Shown: positions 17,768 through 27,786 of the stretch, in pieces | How the letters are laid out: each line of letters starts with the position of its first letter | Position numbering within the stretch: the first letter of the stretch is position 1 | Assembly: GCA_937864535.1 (NCBI GenBank) | Contig: CALMJS010000025.1 | Location: 44,695 to 108,694, forward strand | From: an uncultured Paracoccaceae bacterium | GTDB lineage: Bacteria; Pseudomonadota; Alphaproteobacteria; Rhodobacterales; Rhodobacteraceae | DNA: 64,000 nucleotides | Reading direction: 5' to 3' | Translations under genes and position numbers: made by a program | The notes under the pieces: generated by a model | Seen by the model: only the letters and a program-made list of their open reading frames with translations | What the model was told of the DNA's origin: nothing | Database searches by the model: none

Positions 17768-19224
17768 TAGTCCACCAGCTTGAGTGCCATGAACCGTGTC
17801 ATCCCGCCCCGATTGACGAGGATCAGTAGAGACTTGCGCCCTGCGGTCTTGGCCTCATCCAGCCGCGACTGGAATTCAGCCAAGGTCGCGAGCGGTTGCT
17901 GCCCCGCCTCCACGATCACATCGCCCGGCTGCAACCCGGTTTGCGAGGCATCGGACATGGGATCGATCTGGGTAATCACCAGACCGGTCATATTCGGTGC
18001 CAGACCGAATTGCGCGATCATCTCCTTGGACAATTCCGACAGGGACAGGCCGAGGATCTGCGCAGACGACGGCTCGGCAGGTGCCTCCGGCGTAGTCTGC
18101 GGCAGCGCGCTGGCCTCAGCGGTTTCGCGGCGACCCAGCGTCACAGTCAGCTCGACCATTTCGCCGTTCCTCAACACGTTCATAAGGACCTGGGCCCCCA
18201 CGGGACTATCCGCCACCATCCGCACCAGCGCACGTGTGTCGGCGACTTCGCGTCCGTCAAAGGTCAGAATGACATCACCAGCCAGAATACCCGCATCCAT
18301 CGCCGGCCCCTCAGGAACCGAGGACACCAGCGCGCCGGCGGCGACAGTCAGGCCATCGATCGATTCGACCATATCCGGCGACACGTCCTGAATGCGCACG
18401 CCCAGCCAACCCCGGCGGGTCTCACCGAAGTCACGCAGCTGCTCGACCACACCCTTGACCACGTTCGAGGCCATCGAAAACCCGATGCCAATCGATCCAC
18501 CGGTCGGCGACAGGATCGCGGTATTCACGCCGATCACATCCCCGTTCAGATCGAACAACGGACCGCCAGAGTTGCCGCGGTTGATCGCAGCGTCTGTCTG
18601 GATGTAGTCGTCGTATGTACCTGACAGCGCGCGGTTTCGCGCCGAAACGATCCCTGCAGAGACCGAGAACCCCTGTCCCAGCGGATTGCCGACGGCCATC
18701 ACCCAATCGCCGACCCGTGCGGTATCGCTATCGCCGAAAGTCACGTAAGGCAGATCGGTCATATCGACCTTGAGCAGGGCGATATCGGTGTTGGGATCGG
18801 TCCCCACCAGTTGCGCCGTTACCGGGGCGCCGCCGCCGGGGAAAAACTCGATCTGGATTTCGTCGGCATCCTCGATCACGTGGTTGTTCGTGACGATAAA
18901 CCCATCGGGCGAGATCACGAAGCCCGACCCCAAGGCGGTGGAGCGGCGCGGCCCCTGATCCTCGAAGTTCTTGAAAAAATCCTCGAACGGTGATCCGGGC
19001 GGCACCATGCCATTCGGGCTGGCGGGGCTGGTTACGACGGTTGAGGTCGTAATATTGACGACGGCGGGGCTGACCTTTTCGGCCAGGTCCGCAAATGTGA
19101 CGGGCCTGTCCTGCGCCTGCGCAGCAAAGGTCTGGGCCATAAGGAAAAGAACCGACAGGGCCAGCGCCATGAGGCCACCTGTCCTTCCCACCTGTCGATG
19201 TGCAGCGACTGCAATGCTCTTCAC
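17767..19224 (-). CDS. Do-family periplasmic serine protease (DegP/MucD-like)
   Basis: A 485-residue periplasmic protease and chaperone for misfolded envelope proteins. Visible are a Sec signal peptide (cleavage after AQA near residue 37), a trypsin-like domain with triad His115 (TNNHVI), Asp147 (NTDIALLKV) and Ser219 (RGNSGGPL), and two PDZ domains (WLGVRIQDVSPDM near 270 and GLVITQIDPMSDASQTGL near 415). A GTG at 19224 is the start: AAGGAGAG lies 5 bases upstream and the signal peptide then begins correctly. Longer readings are out of context. It lies downstream of hflC/hflK, a common alphaproteobacterial arrangement, but a terminator separates them. Confidence 0.94.
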   Translation of the reverse strand: MKSIAVAAHRQVGRTGGLMALALSVLFLMAQTFAAQAQDRPVTFADLAEKVSPAVVNITTSTVVTSPASPNGMVPPGSPFEDFFKNFEDQGPRRSTALGSGFVISPDGFIVTNNHVIEDADEIQIEFFPGGGAPVTAQLVGTDPNTDIALLKVDMTDLPYVTFGDSDTARVGDWVMAVGNPLGQGFSVSAGIVSARNRALSGTYDDYIQTDAAINRGNSGGPLFDLNGDVIGVNTAILSPTGGSIGIGFSMASNVVKGVVEQLRDFGETRRGWLGVRIQDVSPDMVESIDGLTVAAGALVSSVPEGPAMDAGILAGDVILTFDGREVADTRALVRMVADSPVGAQVLMNVLRNGEMVELTVTLGRRETAEASALPQTTPEAPAEPSSAQILGLSLSELSKEMIAQFGLAPNMTGLVITQIDPMSDASQTGLQPGDVIVEAGQQPLATLAEFQSRLDEAKTAGRKSLLILVNRGGMTRFMALKLVD

Positions 19225-19416
19225 GGGACTCTCCTTGTCCTTATCGGGGCATCCTACGCCCCAAAGATGAACAGACATTAAACGTGCGCTCGGGTCAGGC
19301 AAGCCATTGAAACGCCACCTCAACAGGGTGTGAAAATGGATCGCGACCCCGTGCGCATGCCGCAGCCCTGCAATGTCCGGGCCGTTATCGCCATGTGAAA
19401 GCCTGTGAATATGCGC

Positions 19417-19451
19417 GAAAAAATCAAAAGCCGGCACATCGGCCGGCTTTT
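19417..19451 (-). terminator. rho-independent terminator of hflKC
   Basis: On the minus strand AAAAGCCGGC and GCCGGCTTTT (19451-19442 and 19435-19426) form a 10-base stem, followed by GATTTTTT. It begins 4 bases after the hflC stop. Confidence 0.9.
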
Positions 19452-19454
19452 GCA

Positions 19455-20327
19455 TTATTCGTTGCCTGCGGGCGAGTTCAGATACCTGAAGAAATCGCTG
19501 TCCGGACTCAGCACCAAAGAGGTGTTGCCGGTTTCCAGCGCCGACCGATAGGCGTTCATCGAACGATAGAATTCGAAGAATTCGGGATCGGCGCCATAGG
19601 CGTCGGCGAAAATCCGGTTCCGCTCGGCGTCGGCCTCACCGCGGATGATTTCGGCCTGCCGTTCCGCGTCCGAGGTCAACTCGGTCACGGTTCGCTGGGC
19701 TTGGGCGCGGATGCGCTGCGCGGCTTCGTTCCCGCGGGCGACCTCGTCGGCGGCCTCGCGTTCACGTTCCGCGACCATGCGGTTGTACGTCGCCTCAAGG
19801 TTTTCCTGCGGCAGGTCGGTCCGTTTCAGACGCACGTCGATGACTTGCAGGCCAAGCGCCCGCGCCTCGTCGATCGCGCCATTTCGGATTTGCAACATCA
19901 GTGCGGCGCGGTCAGACGACAGGATCGTATTCGACGATACCGAGCCCAGAACCTCGCGCGTGGTGGCGCGCAAAATGTTGTCCAGACGCGACGCGGCAGT
20001 TGCTTCGTTACCCTGACCGACGGCGCGGCGGAACACCTCGACATCGACGATGCGATAGCGGGCAAAGGCGTCGACCACGATGCGGCGGTCATCCGATGCG
20101 GTCACCTCGAGAGAGGTCGTGTCGCGGCTGAGAATCCGGTCATCATAGGTCACAACCTGCTGAATAAACGGGATTTTAAACCCGATACCGGGATCCTCTT
20201 TGACCTTGACGATCTGGCCGAACTGGAGAACCAGCGCCTTTTCGCGTTCGTCGACGATGAACACCGACGACAGGCCCAAGAAGGCAAGAGCAGCGACGCC
20301 ACCCAGAAGGATTGCCGATTTTTGCAT
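19455..20327 (-). CDS. hflC: protease modulator HflC
   Basis: A 290-residue SPFH (band 7/prohibitin) protein with an N-terminal membrane anchor (residues 5-25, AILLGGVAALAFLGLSSVFIV) and a periplasmic domain containing KVKEDPGIGFKIPFIQQVVTYDDR and a long coiled coil (AEREREAADEVARGNEAAQRIRAQ). With HflK it forms the membrane cage that restrains FtsH. Starts one base inside the hflK stop, so translation is coupled. Confidence 0.95.
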   Translation of the reverse strand: MQKSAILLGGVAALAFLGLSSVFIVDEREKALVLQFGQIVKVKEDPGIGFKIPFIQQVVTYDDRILSRDTTSLEVTASDDRRIVVDAFARYRIVDVEVFRRAVGQGNEATAASRLDNILRATTREVLGSVSSNTILSSDRAALMLQIRNGAIDEARALGLQVIDVRLKRTDLPQENLEATYNRMVAEREREAADEVARGNEAAQRIRAQAQRTVTELTSDAERQAEIIRGEADAERNRIFADAYGADPEFFEFYRSMNAYRSALETGNTSLVLSPDSDFFRYLNSPAGNE

Positions 20328-21466
20328 CAGTTGCCTCCCTCGGTGGTCATGCGACGCGGTTCATTGAGCGGCAGATAGGGCACCACGCCCGATCCTTCGA
20401 CGCCGCCATCGAGAATGGTCAGGTCAACCTTGCCCAACACTTCTTCCATGGTTTCCAGATAGAGACGCTGGCGCGTGACCTCTGGCGCGGCGCGATATTC
20501 GTTCAGGATCGCCGTGAAACGGCTGGCCTCACCCTTGGCCTGGTTGACGACAAAGGCGCGATAGGCCTCTGCCTCTTCGAGGGTCTGGGCAACCTGCCCG
20601 CGGGCCGCCGCGGTCACGCGGTTTGCGTCAGCATCGGCCAGCGATTGCAGACGGTCGCGTTCCTGTTCGGCGTCCTGCACCTTGCGGAACGAGTCGATAA
20701 CCGGCGCAGGCGGATCGGCGCGGTCAAAGTTGATGCGCACGATGTTCACGCCGCTGTCATAGCTGTTCAGCGTCGTTTGCACCAATTCGGTCAGTTGCGA
20801 GGCAATGCCCGCACGGCTGACGTTCAGGATCGGCGCGAGTTCCGACTGCGCGATAATTTCGCGCATCGCGGATTCCGACACCGCCGCAATCGTGGCAGCC
20901 GGATCAGCAAGGTTGAACAGGAATTTCTGCGGATCGTTGATATTCCACACAACCTGGAAGTCGATATCGACAATGTTCTCATCGCCCGTCAGCATCAGGC
21001 CAGCCTCTGTTCCAGAGGCCGAGGTGCCGATTTCCAGCGTCCGTTCGGTCGTGACAGGCAGCACCTCACGCGTGACCAAGGGCCACGGCGCAAAGTTCAG
21101 ACCGGGATTGCCGACCTTGAGGAATTTGCCCAGAAACAGTTCGACCGACTGCTCTTCCGGCTTTACGGTATAGACAGAGGCCGCGCCCCACAGAACCACC
21201 GCGATCAGGGCACCGAGGCCCACCATCCCGCGCGTGATCTGCGGGCCGCCGTCAAAGCCGCCACCGCCAGACCCGCCGGTCCGACCGCCGTTCCCGCCGC
21301 CCATCAAAACGCGCAGTTGTTCGCGCCCCTTGTTGACGAACTGATCCAGTTCCGGGATCTGAACTTGGGCAGGTTTGCGCCCGCCCTCCGGTTTGTTGCG
21401 GTCGTCATCATCCGATCCGCCCCTGTTGCCGCCACCGCCCCAAGGGCCTCCGTTGTTGCCAGCCAT
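20327..21466 (-). CDS. hflK: FtsH protease modulator HflK
   Basis: A 379-residue partner of HflC. The N-terminal 80 residues are cytoplasmic, Gly/Asp-rich and disordered (PWGGGGNRGG, SGGGGFDGG), as in many HflK proteins. One membrane helix follows near residue 85-105 (GMVGLGALIAVVLWGAASVY), then the SPFH domain (VKPEEQSVELFLGKF, NPGLNFAPWPL) and a coiled coil. First gene of hflK-hflC. Confidence 0.95.
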   Translation of the reverse strand: MAGNNGGPWGGGGNRGGSDDDDRNKPEGGRKPAQVQIPELDQFVNKGREQLRVLMGGGNGGRTGGSGGGGFDGGPQITRGMVGLGALIAVVLWGAASVYTVKPEEQSVELFLGKFLKVGNPGLNFAPWPLVTREVLPVTTERTLEIGTSASGTEAGLMLTGDENIVDIDFQVVWNINDPQKFLFNLADPAATIAAVSESAMREIIAQSELAPILNVSRAGIASQLTELVQTTLNSYDSGVNIVRINFDRADPPAPVIDSFRKVQDAEQERDRLQSLADADANRVTAAARGQVAQTLEEAEAYRAFVVNQAKGEASRFTAILNEYRAAPEVTRQRLYLETMEEVLGKVDLTILDGGVEGSGVVPYLPLNEPRRMTTEGGN

Positions 21467-21539
21467 CAGCCTGTCTTTATCCCTGTTTTGCCACCCGTTA
21501 CGGGCCGTTGAGGTTAATTTGGGTAGATCTGCCCGAATT

Positions 21540-22895
21540 TCAAGCGGTCCTGACCGGAGTCTTCATTGTCACCAACTCTTCGGCCATGGTCGGGTGCACG
21601 GCGCAGACGCGATCAAAATCCTCTTTGGTTGCGCCCATTTTGACCGCGATGCCGACCATCTGGATCATTTCACCCGCCTGCGGAGCGACAATGTGACATC
21701 CCAGAACCTTGCGCGTGGCCTGCGACACGATGAGTTTCATCATCACGCGGTCCTCGCGCCCGGCAAAGAGGGTCTGCATCGGCCGGAAAGAGGTGGAATA
21801 GACCTCGATAGGCTCTTTGTCGCGGGCCTGCTCTTCGGTCAGGCCAACGGTGCCGAATTCCGGCTGGGTGAATACGGCCGAGGGGATCAGTTCGTGATCG
21901 ACCTTGGTCGGGTTGCCCTTGAACACGGTTTCGACAAAGGCCATCGCCTCGCGGATCGCGACGGGGGTCAATTGCACGCGGTCGGTGACGTCGCCAATCG
22001 CAAAGATCGACGGCACGTTGGTCTGGCTGTAGTCGTCGACGACAATCTCGCCGCGACGCCCGATGGTCACCCCGGCCTGTTCCAGACCCAGACCATCGAC
22101 ATTCGGGCTCCGGCCGGTAGCGAACATCACCTGATCGAACAGGTGTTCGGCCCCGGTGGTCGAGCGGACCCAGATGCCGCCGCCCCGCTGTTCCATCGCC
22201 TCGATATTGGTGCCGCAATGCAGATCGACGCCCTTGGCCCGCATCTGATCGGCGATCAGCCCGCGCGCCTCGTCATCAAAGCCGCGCAGAATTTGCGCCC
22301 CGCGATAATACTGGGTCACTTCGACGCCCAGACCGTTCAGGATGCCGGCAAATTCACACGCGATATACCCACCGCCCACAATCAGGATTTTCTTGGGCAT
22401 CTGGTCCAGCAGGAACACCTCGTTCGAGGTGATCCCAAGATCGGCATTCGGCATATCCGGCACCGCAGGACGCCCGCCCGTCGCGATCAGGATATGTTTC
22501 GCCGTGATCGTCTCGCCCGTCGACAGCGCCACGGTATGGGGATCGACCAGCGTCGCCCGCGCGTCATAGGCCGTCACGCCGGACCCATCCAGCAAACGGC
22601 GATAGATCCCTTCCAGACGGTCGAGTTCGGCGTGCATTTTCGTGCGGAAATTCGACCAGTCGAACCCGCCAGCGGTCACATCCCAGCCATAGGCGCGCGC
22701 ATCGGCGATCGCATCCGGAAATTCGCTGGCAAACACCATCAGCTTTTTCGGCACGCAGCCACGGATCACACAGGTACCGCCCATGCGGTATTCTTCGGCC
22801 AGCGCCACCTTGGCCCCGGTGGCCGCCGTCACGCGGGCTGCACGCACGCCGCCAGAGCCGCCCCCGATGACAAAAAGATCATAATCAAAGGACAT
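21540..22895 (-). CDS. gor: glutathione-disulfide reductase
   Basis: NADPH-dependent flavoenzyme that reduces GSSG. The 451-residue protein has the FAD Rossmann motif GGGSGGVRAAR at 11-21, the redox-active disulfide GGTCVIRGCVPKK (Cys42 and Cys47), a second nucleotide-binding motif ILIVGGGYIACEFAG for NADPH, and the C-terminal active-site VHPTMAEE (His434, Glu439). These features favour glutathione reductase over dihydrolipoamide or mercuric reductase. ATG at 22895 is chosen at the family start MSFDYDLFVIGGG. Confidence 0.94.
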   Translation of the reverse strand: MSFDYDLFVIGGGSGGVRAARVTAATGAKVALAEEYRMGGTCVIRGCVPKKLMVFASEFPDAIADARAYGWDVTAGGFDWSNFRTKMHAELDRLEGIYRRLLDGSGVTAYDARATLVDPHTVALSTGETITAKHILIATGGRPAVPDMPNADLGITSNEVFLLDQMPKKILIVGGGYIACEFAGILNGLGVEVTQYYRGAQILRGFDDEARGLIADQMRAKGVDLHCGTNIEAMEQRGGGIWVRSTTGAEHLFDQVMFATGRSPNVDGLGLEQAGVTIGRRGEIVVDDYSQTNVPSIFAIGDVTDRVQLTPVAIREAMAFVETVFKGNPTKVDHELIPSAVFTQPEFGTVGLTEEQARDKEPIEVYSTSFRPMQTLFAGREDRVMMKLIVSQATRKVLGCHIVAPQAGEMIQMVGIAVKMGATKEDFDRVCAVHPTMAEELVTMKTPVRTA

Positions 22896-22981
22896 GGCTC
22901 GCCTCTTGTATGTTGGTATCATTGGAGGATGTGCGGTCTGCGCAGACCGGGTTCAACCTCAGCCGGCGCACAGGTCAGTGT

Positions 22982-23770
22982 TCAGTCACCAACCTTGCCG
23001 AAAATATTATCCTCACCGAGGAAATCGAATTTGGTTTCTTCGACGCTACCTGCGTTGATGTCGCGCACCTCGACACGGCCATCGCCGTAACCGATCACCA
23101 CGGCGTCACAGATATCGATGAACAGGCCGTTCTCGACCACGCCCGGAATCTGGTTCATCACAAGGCTCAACTGACGGGCATTGCCGATCCGCTTGAGGTG
23201 GAGGTCCAGAATGTGGTTGCCTTCGTCGGTGATGTAGGGGGCATCACCGTTCATCCGCAGGGTCACATCGCGGCCCATCACGTCCATGCCGATCAGCGCC
23301 TCCTCGACGATGGTTTTCGTGGTTTGCCAGCCAAAGGGGATCACTTCGAGAGGTAGCGGGAACGCGCCCAGCATCTCGACCGACTTGGAGGCATCGGTGA
23401 TCACGACCATCTGGTCACTGGCGGTCGCGACGATCTTTTCCTGAAGATGCGCACCGCCGCCGCCCTTGATCAGGTTGAGGTAGGGGTCGAATTCATCGGC
23501 CCCGTCGATGGTCACGTCCAGCCATTTCGCCTCATCGAGGCTGATCACCTCGATCCCGACCTCGCGGGCCAGCGCGGCGGTCCGGCTCGATGTCGGCACG
23601 CCCTTGATCTTGAGCCCTTCGTTACGCACCATTTCGCCCAGACATTTGACCAGCCATGCGGCGGTCGATCCGGTGCCCAGACCGACCTTCATCCCGCTCT
23701 GGACGTATTGGGTGGCGCGTTTGGCAGCGACGAATTTCGCTTTGTCGACGGGGTTCAGATCGATAGGCAT
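22982..23770 (-). CDS. rpiA: ribose-5-phosphate isomerase A
   Basis: Interconverts ribose 5-phosphate and ribulose 5-phosphate in the pentose phosphate pathway. The 262-residue protein shows the RpiA blocks VGLGTGSTAAWLVKCLG (about 30-46), DGADEFDPYLNLIKGGGGAHLQEKI (split across 87-111) with the catalytic Asp/Lys, and DVMGRDVTLRMN. Start at MPIDLNPVDKAKFVAAKRA, 23770; longer readings extend into the upstream promoter region. The gene is 86 bases before gor on the same strand and may be co-transcribed. Confidence 0.95.
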   Translation of the reverse strand: MPIDLNPVDKAKFVAAKRATQYVQSGMKVGLGTGSTAAWLVKCLGEMVRNEGLKIKGVPTSSRTAALAREVGIEVISLDEAKWLDVTIDGADEFDPYLNLIKGGGGAHLQEKIVATASDQMVVITDASKSVEMLGAFPLPLEVIPFGWQTTKTIVEEALIGMDVMGRDVTLRMNGDAPYITDEGNHILDLHLKRIGNARQLSLVMNQIPGVVENGLFIDICDAVVIGYGDGRVEVRDINAGSVEETKFDFLGEDNIFGKVGD

Positions 23771-23925
23771 AGCGGCAGCTCCTGTGGATTCAACGCGCTT
23801 ATAGTCAAGTCGCGCCAAGGTGACGAGAGGCAGCGCCCGAAAAACCTGCGGCCCAAGGCCGCTAATTCCGCGATCGTGGTCGCAATCGTACCAGTGCCCG
23901 GCAAAGAGGCAGATAGAGTGATCCC

Positions 23926-24597
23926 ATGACCACGCCCTATCGCCTCCATTATGCGCCCGACAACGCCTCGCTCTGTGTGCGGCTGGTGCTGGAGCATTTG
24001 GCGGTCCCCTATGAGACCACGCTGGTTGACCGGCGTGCAAATGCCCAGCGCAACCCGGACTATCTGGCGCTCAATCCCAACGGGCTGATCCCGGTTCTGG
24101 AAACTCCAGAGGGCGCAATGTTCGAAACCGCCGCGATACTGCTGTGGCTGGCCGATCGCCATGGTGGCCTCGCGCCCGCGCCCGATAGTCCCGAGCGCGG
24201 CGATTTTCTGAAATGGCTGTTCTGGCTGTCGAATACGCTGCATCCTGCCCTCAGGATGCTGTTCTACCCTGAAAAATATGCGGTACACGCCGCAGATCTG
24301 CGCGAAACGACCAAAACCCGCATCTGCGGCCTGCTGGACCTGCTGGACCAAGGCCCCGCGATGCCCCCCGGATCGCTGCTATCGTGGTATGCCGCGCCGA
24401 TGCTGCGGTGGCTGTCGCTCTACCCGCTGGGCGACACGGACTGGTTCGACCTAGGCCGCTGGCCGCGCTTGCACGCGCTGGCAGGGGCGATGGACACCCT
24501 GCCCGCCACATGTGCCGCCCAAACCGCCGAAGGCCTGGGCCCCACGCCGTTCTCCGCCCCCTCTCTCCCGACCCCTCCCGAAGGAAGTGCCCTCTGA
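23926..24597 (+). CDS. glutathione S-transferase family protein
   Basis: A 223-residue protein with an N-terminal thioredoxin-like domain (YRLHYAPDNASLCVRLVLEHL; LNPNGLIPVLETPEGAMFETAAI with the cis-Pro and glutathione-binding ES/ET turn) and a helical C-terminal domain. The first motif has Ser (NASLCV) as the likely catalytic residue. Substrate unknown. Its TGA shares its final A with the start codon of the serine dehydratase gene. Confidence 0.9.
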   Translation: MTTPYRLHYAPDNASLCVRLVLEHLAVPYETTLVDRRANAQRNPDYLALNPNGLIPVLETPEGAMFETAAILLWLADRHGGLAPAPDSPERGDFLKWLFWLSNTLHPALRMLFYPEKYAVHAADLRETTKTRICGLLDLLDQGPAMPPGSLLSWYAAPMLRWLSLYPLGDTDWFDLGRWPRLHALAGAMDTLPATCAAQTAEGLGPTPFSAPSLPTPPEGSAL

Positions 24598-25970
24598 TGT
24601 TCCTCTCTGTATTTGACATGTTCAAAGTGGGCGTCGGCCCGTCCTCGTCCCACACGATGGGGCCGATGGTCGCTGCGGCGCGGTTTTTGGACCACCTGCG
24701 GGCCCAGCCCTTTGCCGTCCACGGGCTGCGGGCCTCGCTACACGGATCGCTGGCCTTTACCGGTGTCGGCCATGCGACCGACCGCGCCGTGATCCTTGGC
24801 TTGGCGGGGTTCCTGCCCGACAGCTATGACGCCGCCAAAGCTGAGGCCGAACTGGCCCGCATCGCCGCCGAAGGCACCGTCACCCCCGAGGGCCTGCCGC
24901 CGCTGGCATTCCGCCCCAAGGACGATGTGATCTTTGACTACGGCCCCAACCTGCCGGGCCATGCCAATGGTCTGATCCTGCGCGGGCTGGACGCACAGGG
25001 CGACGTGATCACCGAAGTGATCTATTATTCCGTTGGCGGCGGCTTTGTCCTGACCGATCAGGAACTGGCCGAGGGCAAGGACACCGACGATGGCCCCGCC
25101 GTGCCCTTTCCGTTCAAATCGGCGCGCGAAATGCTGGATATGTCCGCCGAGAGCGGCCTGTCCATTGCGGACATGAAGCGCAAGAACGAATTGTCCCGGC
25201 GCGGGTTCAACGAGCTGACCCGCGGGATGGAGCGGATCTGGGAGGTCATGAATGCCTGCATCGACCGCGGGCTGACCACCGACGGCATCCTTCCCGGCGG
25301 GCTCAAGGTGAAACGTCGGGCCAAGTCGATCCACGACAGCCTGATGAACGAACGCGGGCTGAACCTGATCGCGCCACACCAGATCAACGACTGGATGGCC
25401 GCCTATGCGATGGCGGTGAACGAAGAGAATGCCGCCGGCGGACAGGTCGTGACCGCCCCCACCAACGGCGCGGCTGGTGTGATGCCCGCCGTCATTCGCT
25501 ATTGGCTGGACCATGTTCCCGGCGCCTCTGCGACACGCGTGCCGGAATTTCTGCTGACCGCCGCCGCGATTGGCGGGCTGATCAAATATAACGCCTCGAT
25601 CTCCGGCGCGGAATGCGGCTGTCAGGCCGAGGTCGGCAGCGCCAGCGCCATGGCCGCCGCAGGTTTGGCCGCCGTCATGGGCGGCACCCCCGAGCAGATC
25701 GAAAATGCGGCGGAAATCGCACTGGAACACCATCTGGGGATGACCTGCGACCCGGTGCGCGGTCTGGTGCAGGTCCCCTGCATCGAACGCAATGGCCTAG
25801 GCGCGATCAAGGCTGTCTCGGCGGCCTCTTTGGCGCTGCGCGGTGATGGCACCCATCTGGTCCCGCTCGACGCGGCAATCGAAACCATGCGGCAAACCGG
25901 CGTCGATATGCATGCCAAGTACAAGGAAACCTCGCTCGGCGGTCTGGCCGTCAACGTCCCGAATTGCTAG
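24597..25970 (+). CDS. sdaA: L-serine ammonia-lyase, iron-sulfur type
   Basis: Single-chain [4Fe-4S] serine dehydratase that converts L-serine to pyruvate and ammonia. The 457-residue protein begins [20 protein letters not shown], the family N-terminal block, and carries the C-terminal alpha domain with [31 protein letters not shown] and the Cys residues that hold the cluster, including [18 protein letters not shown]. Start overlaps the GST stop by one base, giving tight coupling. The 3' end overlaps the histidine kinase gene on the other strand by 20 bases. Confidence 0.95.
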   Translation: MFLSVFDMFKVGVGPSSSHTMGPMVAAARFLDHLRAQPFAVHGLRASLHGSLAFTGVGHATDRAVILGLAGFLPDSYDAAKAEAELARIAAEGTVTPEGLPPLAFRPKDDVIFDYGPNLPGHANGLILRGLDAQGDVITEVIYYSVGGGFVLTDQELAEGKDTDDGPAVPFPFKSAREMLDMSAESGLSIADMKRKNELSRRGFNELTRGMERIWEVMNACIDRGLTTDGILPGGLKVKRRAKSIHDSLMNERGLNLIAPHQINDWMAAYAMAVNEENAAGGQVVTAPTNGAAGVMPAVIRYWLDHVPGASATRVPEFLLTAAAIGGLIKYNASISGAECGCQAEVGSASAMAAAGLAAVMGGTPEQIENAAEIALEHHLGMTCDPVRGLVQVPCIERNGLGAIKAVSAASLALRGDGTHLVPLDAAIETMRQTGVDMHAKYKETSLGGLAVNVPNC

Positions 25971-27786
25971 CGGAAATCTGAAACGGCATCCGGGCGGTGG
26001 CCTGGGCAGTGGCTTGCGCGGCGATCATGTCCATTTCGGCGACAATGGCAGTCGCTTGCTGGATGGCCAGCTTGGTGCGTGCGACATCCCCTGACCGCCC
26101 GGCCTGTTCGGCCTCGAACAGCGGGGTGGCCAGTTTTGGCATCTGCAACATCAGCGCCCCGCCCAACATGCGATGGACCAGATCCACGGCGCGGTCGATA
26201 TGCGCGGTCTGCACAAAACGAAGACTGATCGGCAGGTCCCGACGACATTCTGCAAGCAGCCGCTGCCGCAGTGCCGGAGATAGAACAGGGTCCTCTTCCT
26301 CGGCGGTATCGGGGTCGCCGATGAGGCACGCAAAATCCTCGGGGCTGAGGGGTTTGCTCATCGCCATATCGACACCGGAGTGATTGCATTCCGCCCGCAG
26401 ATGCGGGTCCAGATGGGCGGTCAGCGCAACGATTCTGGGCTGCGCAATACCCGACATCGACCGGATCATACGGGTCGCGGCCAACCCGTCCATCACGGGC
26501 ATACTGATATCCATGATGATCAGATCGCAGGGATGCTTGGCCACATGCGCGACGGCCTCTGTTCCGTCGCAGGCCTCCGCGACCGCGATGCCCTGTTTGA
26601 GAAACAGCCGCACCAGAATTTCACGGTTTATGGCGCTATCGTCGACCACCAGCACCCGGGACGGACGTTCAAAGCCCCGCTTCTCGGCAATATCGGCCTG
26701 CGGTGCGGCAAAGGCGATGCTGAACGAAGCGCCCTCGCCATCGCGGCCATTGACCAGCAATTCACCATCCAGCCGCTCGACGGCCATCTTGACCAGCGGC
26801 AGACCGATCCCCAGCCCTTCGCCAAATTCGTGGTCGGATCTGGAAAAACCGACATCGAACAACCGGTCCACGACCTCGCTATCCAGCCCGTCGCCGTGAT
26901 CTGCAACGGTGCATTCCGTCAAGACCATGCCGCCATCGACATACTGGTCCAGCCGGACATCGACCACGCCACCGCCATGTTTGAGGCCATTATCGATCAG
27001 GTTATCGATGGCCAGCCGAAACGCCCGTTCGTCGCCCATGATGACAAATGGCGTCTCGGGACCCTGTATCCTGACCGCAGGCACGAGATCATCCGTCACC
27101 TCGCGCAGAACCTTGATCGGCGAGAAAGGTGCCAAGGGACCGTCAGGCAGCTGATCCTCTCCCCCTGTGGCGGTCAGTATCCGCTCGATCAGCGCCTCGG
27201 TTCTCCGAACGCCGGACATCATGATCCGCAAGGCTTCGGGTTCGGCGGTCCGGATCAGGTCATTGGCCTGAAACATCTGCCCCGCGCCCAAGACCGCGTT
27301 CAATGGCGTGCGAACCTGATGGGCAATCGACAACAGCATGCTGCGGCGTTGTTGTTCCTCGATCCGGCGCTGGTGTTCGATTTCCTTGGCCCGCTTGAGG
27401 TCGTGTTCAATGTTGAGCAACTTGGTCATCGCTCTGGCCTGTTTGAGCAGGCCCTCGAGCTGGGCAACCTGCGCCGTCAGGACCGCAAACCCGCTGTTGC
27501 GCGACGAAGCGGGGATCGTCACCAGAATATGCGGTAGACCGTCGATATTGATACGTGCGCCGTGCCCGGCGATGGTCCTGTTTGGCCCCAGATACACGGC
27601 GATCGGTCGTGGCAGGGTACTCGCCGCACAGAGGCTCCGCGCCTGCGGCGACAACAGGGTATCCGCCGCATTGCAGGCGATCTGCTGTAAATCCCTGAGC
27701 CGGCCATTCACGGCCAAGACCTTGCCGCTCAGGGTCGTCAGCGCTGCAGCATCGGGCAGAGCGTTCAGAAAATCGACGGGTCTCAT
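25951..27786 (-). CDS. hybrid histidine kinase (HisKA-HATPase-REC-HPt)
   Basis: A 611-residue soluble sensor kinase. Residues 1-105 form a PAS-like region; 110-150 are coiled coil (KLLNIEHDLKRAKEIEHQRR). The HisKA site is His156 (SIAHQVRTPLN), the ATPase has DNLIDNGLKHG near 261 and GEGLGIGLPLVK near 323, and the receiver has the acidic pair in VLVVDDS (about 379-384), Asp426 (LIIMDIS) and Lys478. The C-terminal VHRMLGGAL (His538) looks like an HPt phosphotransfer histidine. No membrane helix, so it senses a cytoplasmic cue, probably through the protein encoded just upstream, whose stop overlaps this start by 4 bases. Confidence 0.9.
   Translation of the reverse strand: MRPVDFLNALPDAAALTTLSGKVLAVNGRLRDLQQIACNAADTLLSPQARSLCAASTLPRPIAVYLGPNRTIAGHGARINIDGLPHILVTIPASSRNSGFAVLTAQVAQLEGLLKQARAMTKLLNIEHDLKRAKEIEHQRRIEEQQRRSMLLSIAHQVRTPLNAVLGAGQMFQANDLIRTAEPEALRIMMSGVRRTEALIERILTATGGEDQLPDGPLAPFSPIKVLREVTDDLVPAVRIQGPETPFVIMGDERAFRLAIDNLIDNGLKHGGGVVDVRLDQYVDGGMVLTECTVADHGDGLDSEVVDRLFDVGFSRSDHEFGEGLGIGLPLVKMAVERLDGELLVNGRDGEGASFSIAFAAPQADIAEKRGFERPSRVLVVDDSAINREILVRLFLKQGIAVAEACDGTEAVAHVAKHPCDLIIMDISMPVMDGLAATRMIRSMSGIAQPRIVALTAHLDPHLRAECNHSGVDMAMSKPLSPEDFACLIGDPDTAEEEDPVLSPALRQRLLAECRRDLPISLRFVQTAHIDRAVDLVHRMLGGALMLQMPKLATPLFEAEQAGRSGDVARTKLAIQQATAIVAEMDMIAAQATAQATARMPFQISASNSGR

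Noticed and set aside
19225..19455. N-terminal extension of the Do-family protease
   Set aside because: The extension crosses the hflC terminator and lacks a signal peptide; GTG at 19224 has a proper ribosome site.
21375..23090. 571-codon open frame on the plus strand opposite glutathione reductase
   Set aside because: The reverse strand has a full-length flavoenzyme with intact motifs. Long antisense frames are common in GC-rich genes, and this one has no ribosome site or domain.
26380..27537. 385-codon plus frame opposite the hybrid kinase
   Set aside because: The kinase has every catalytic motif on the minus strand.
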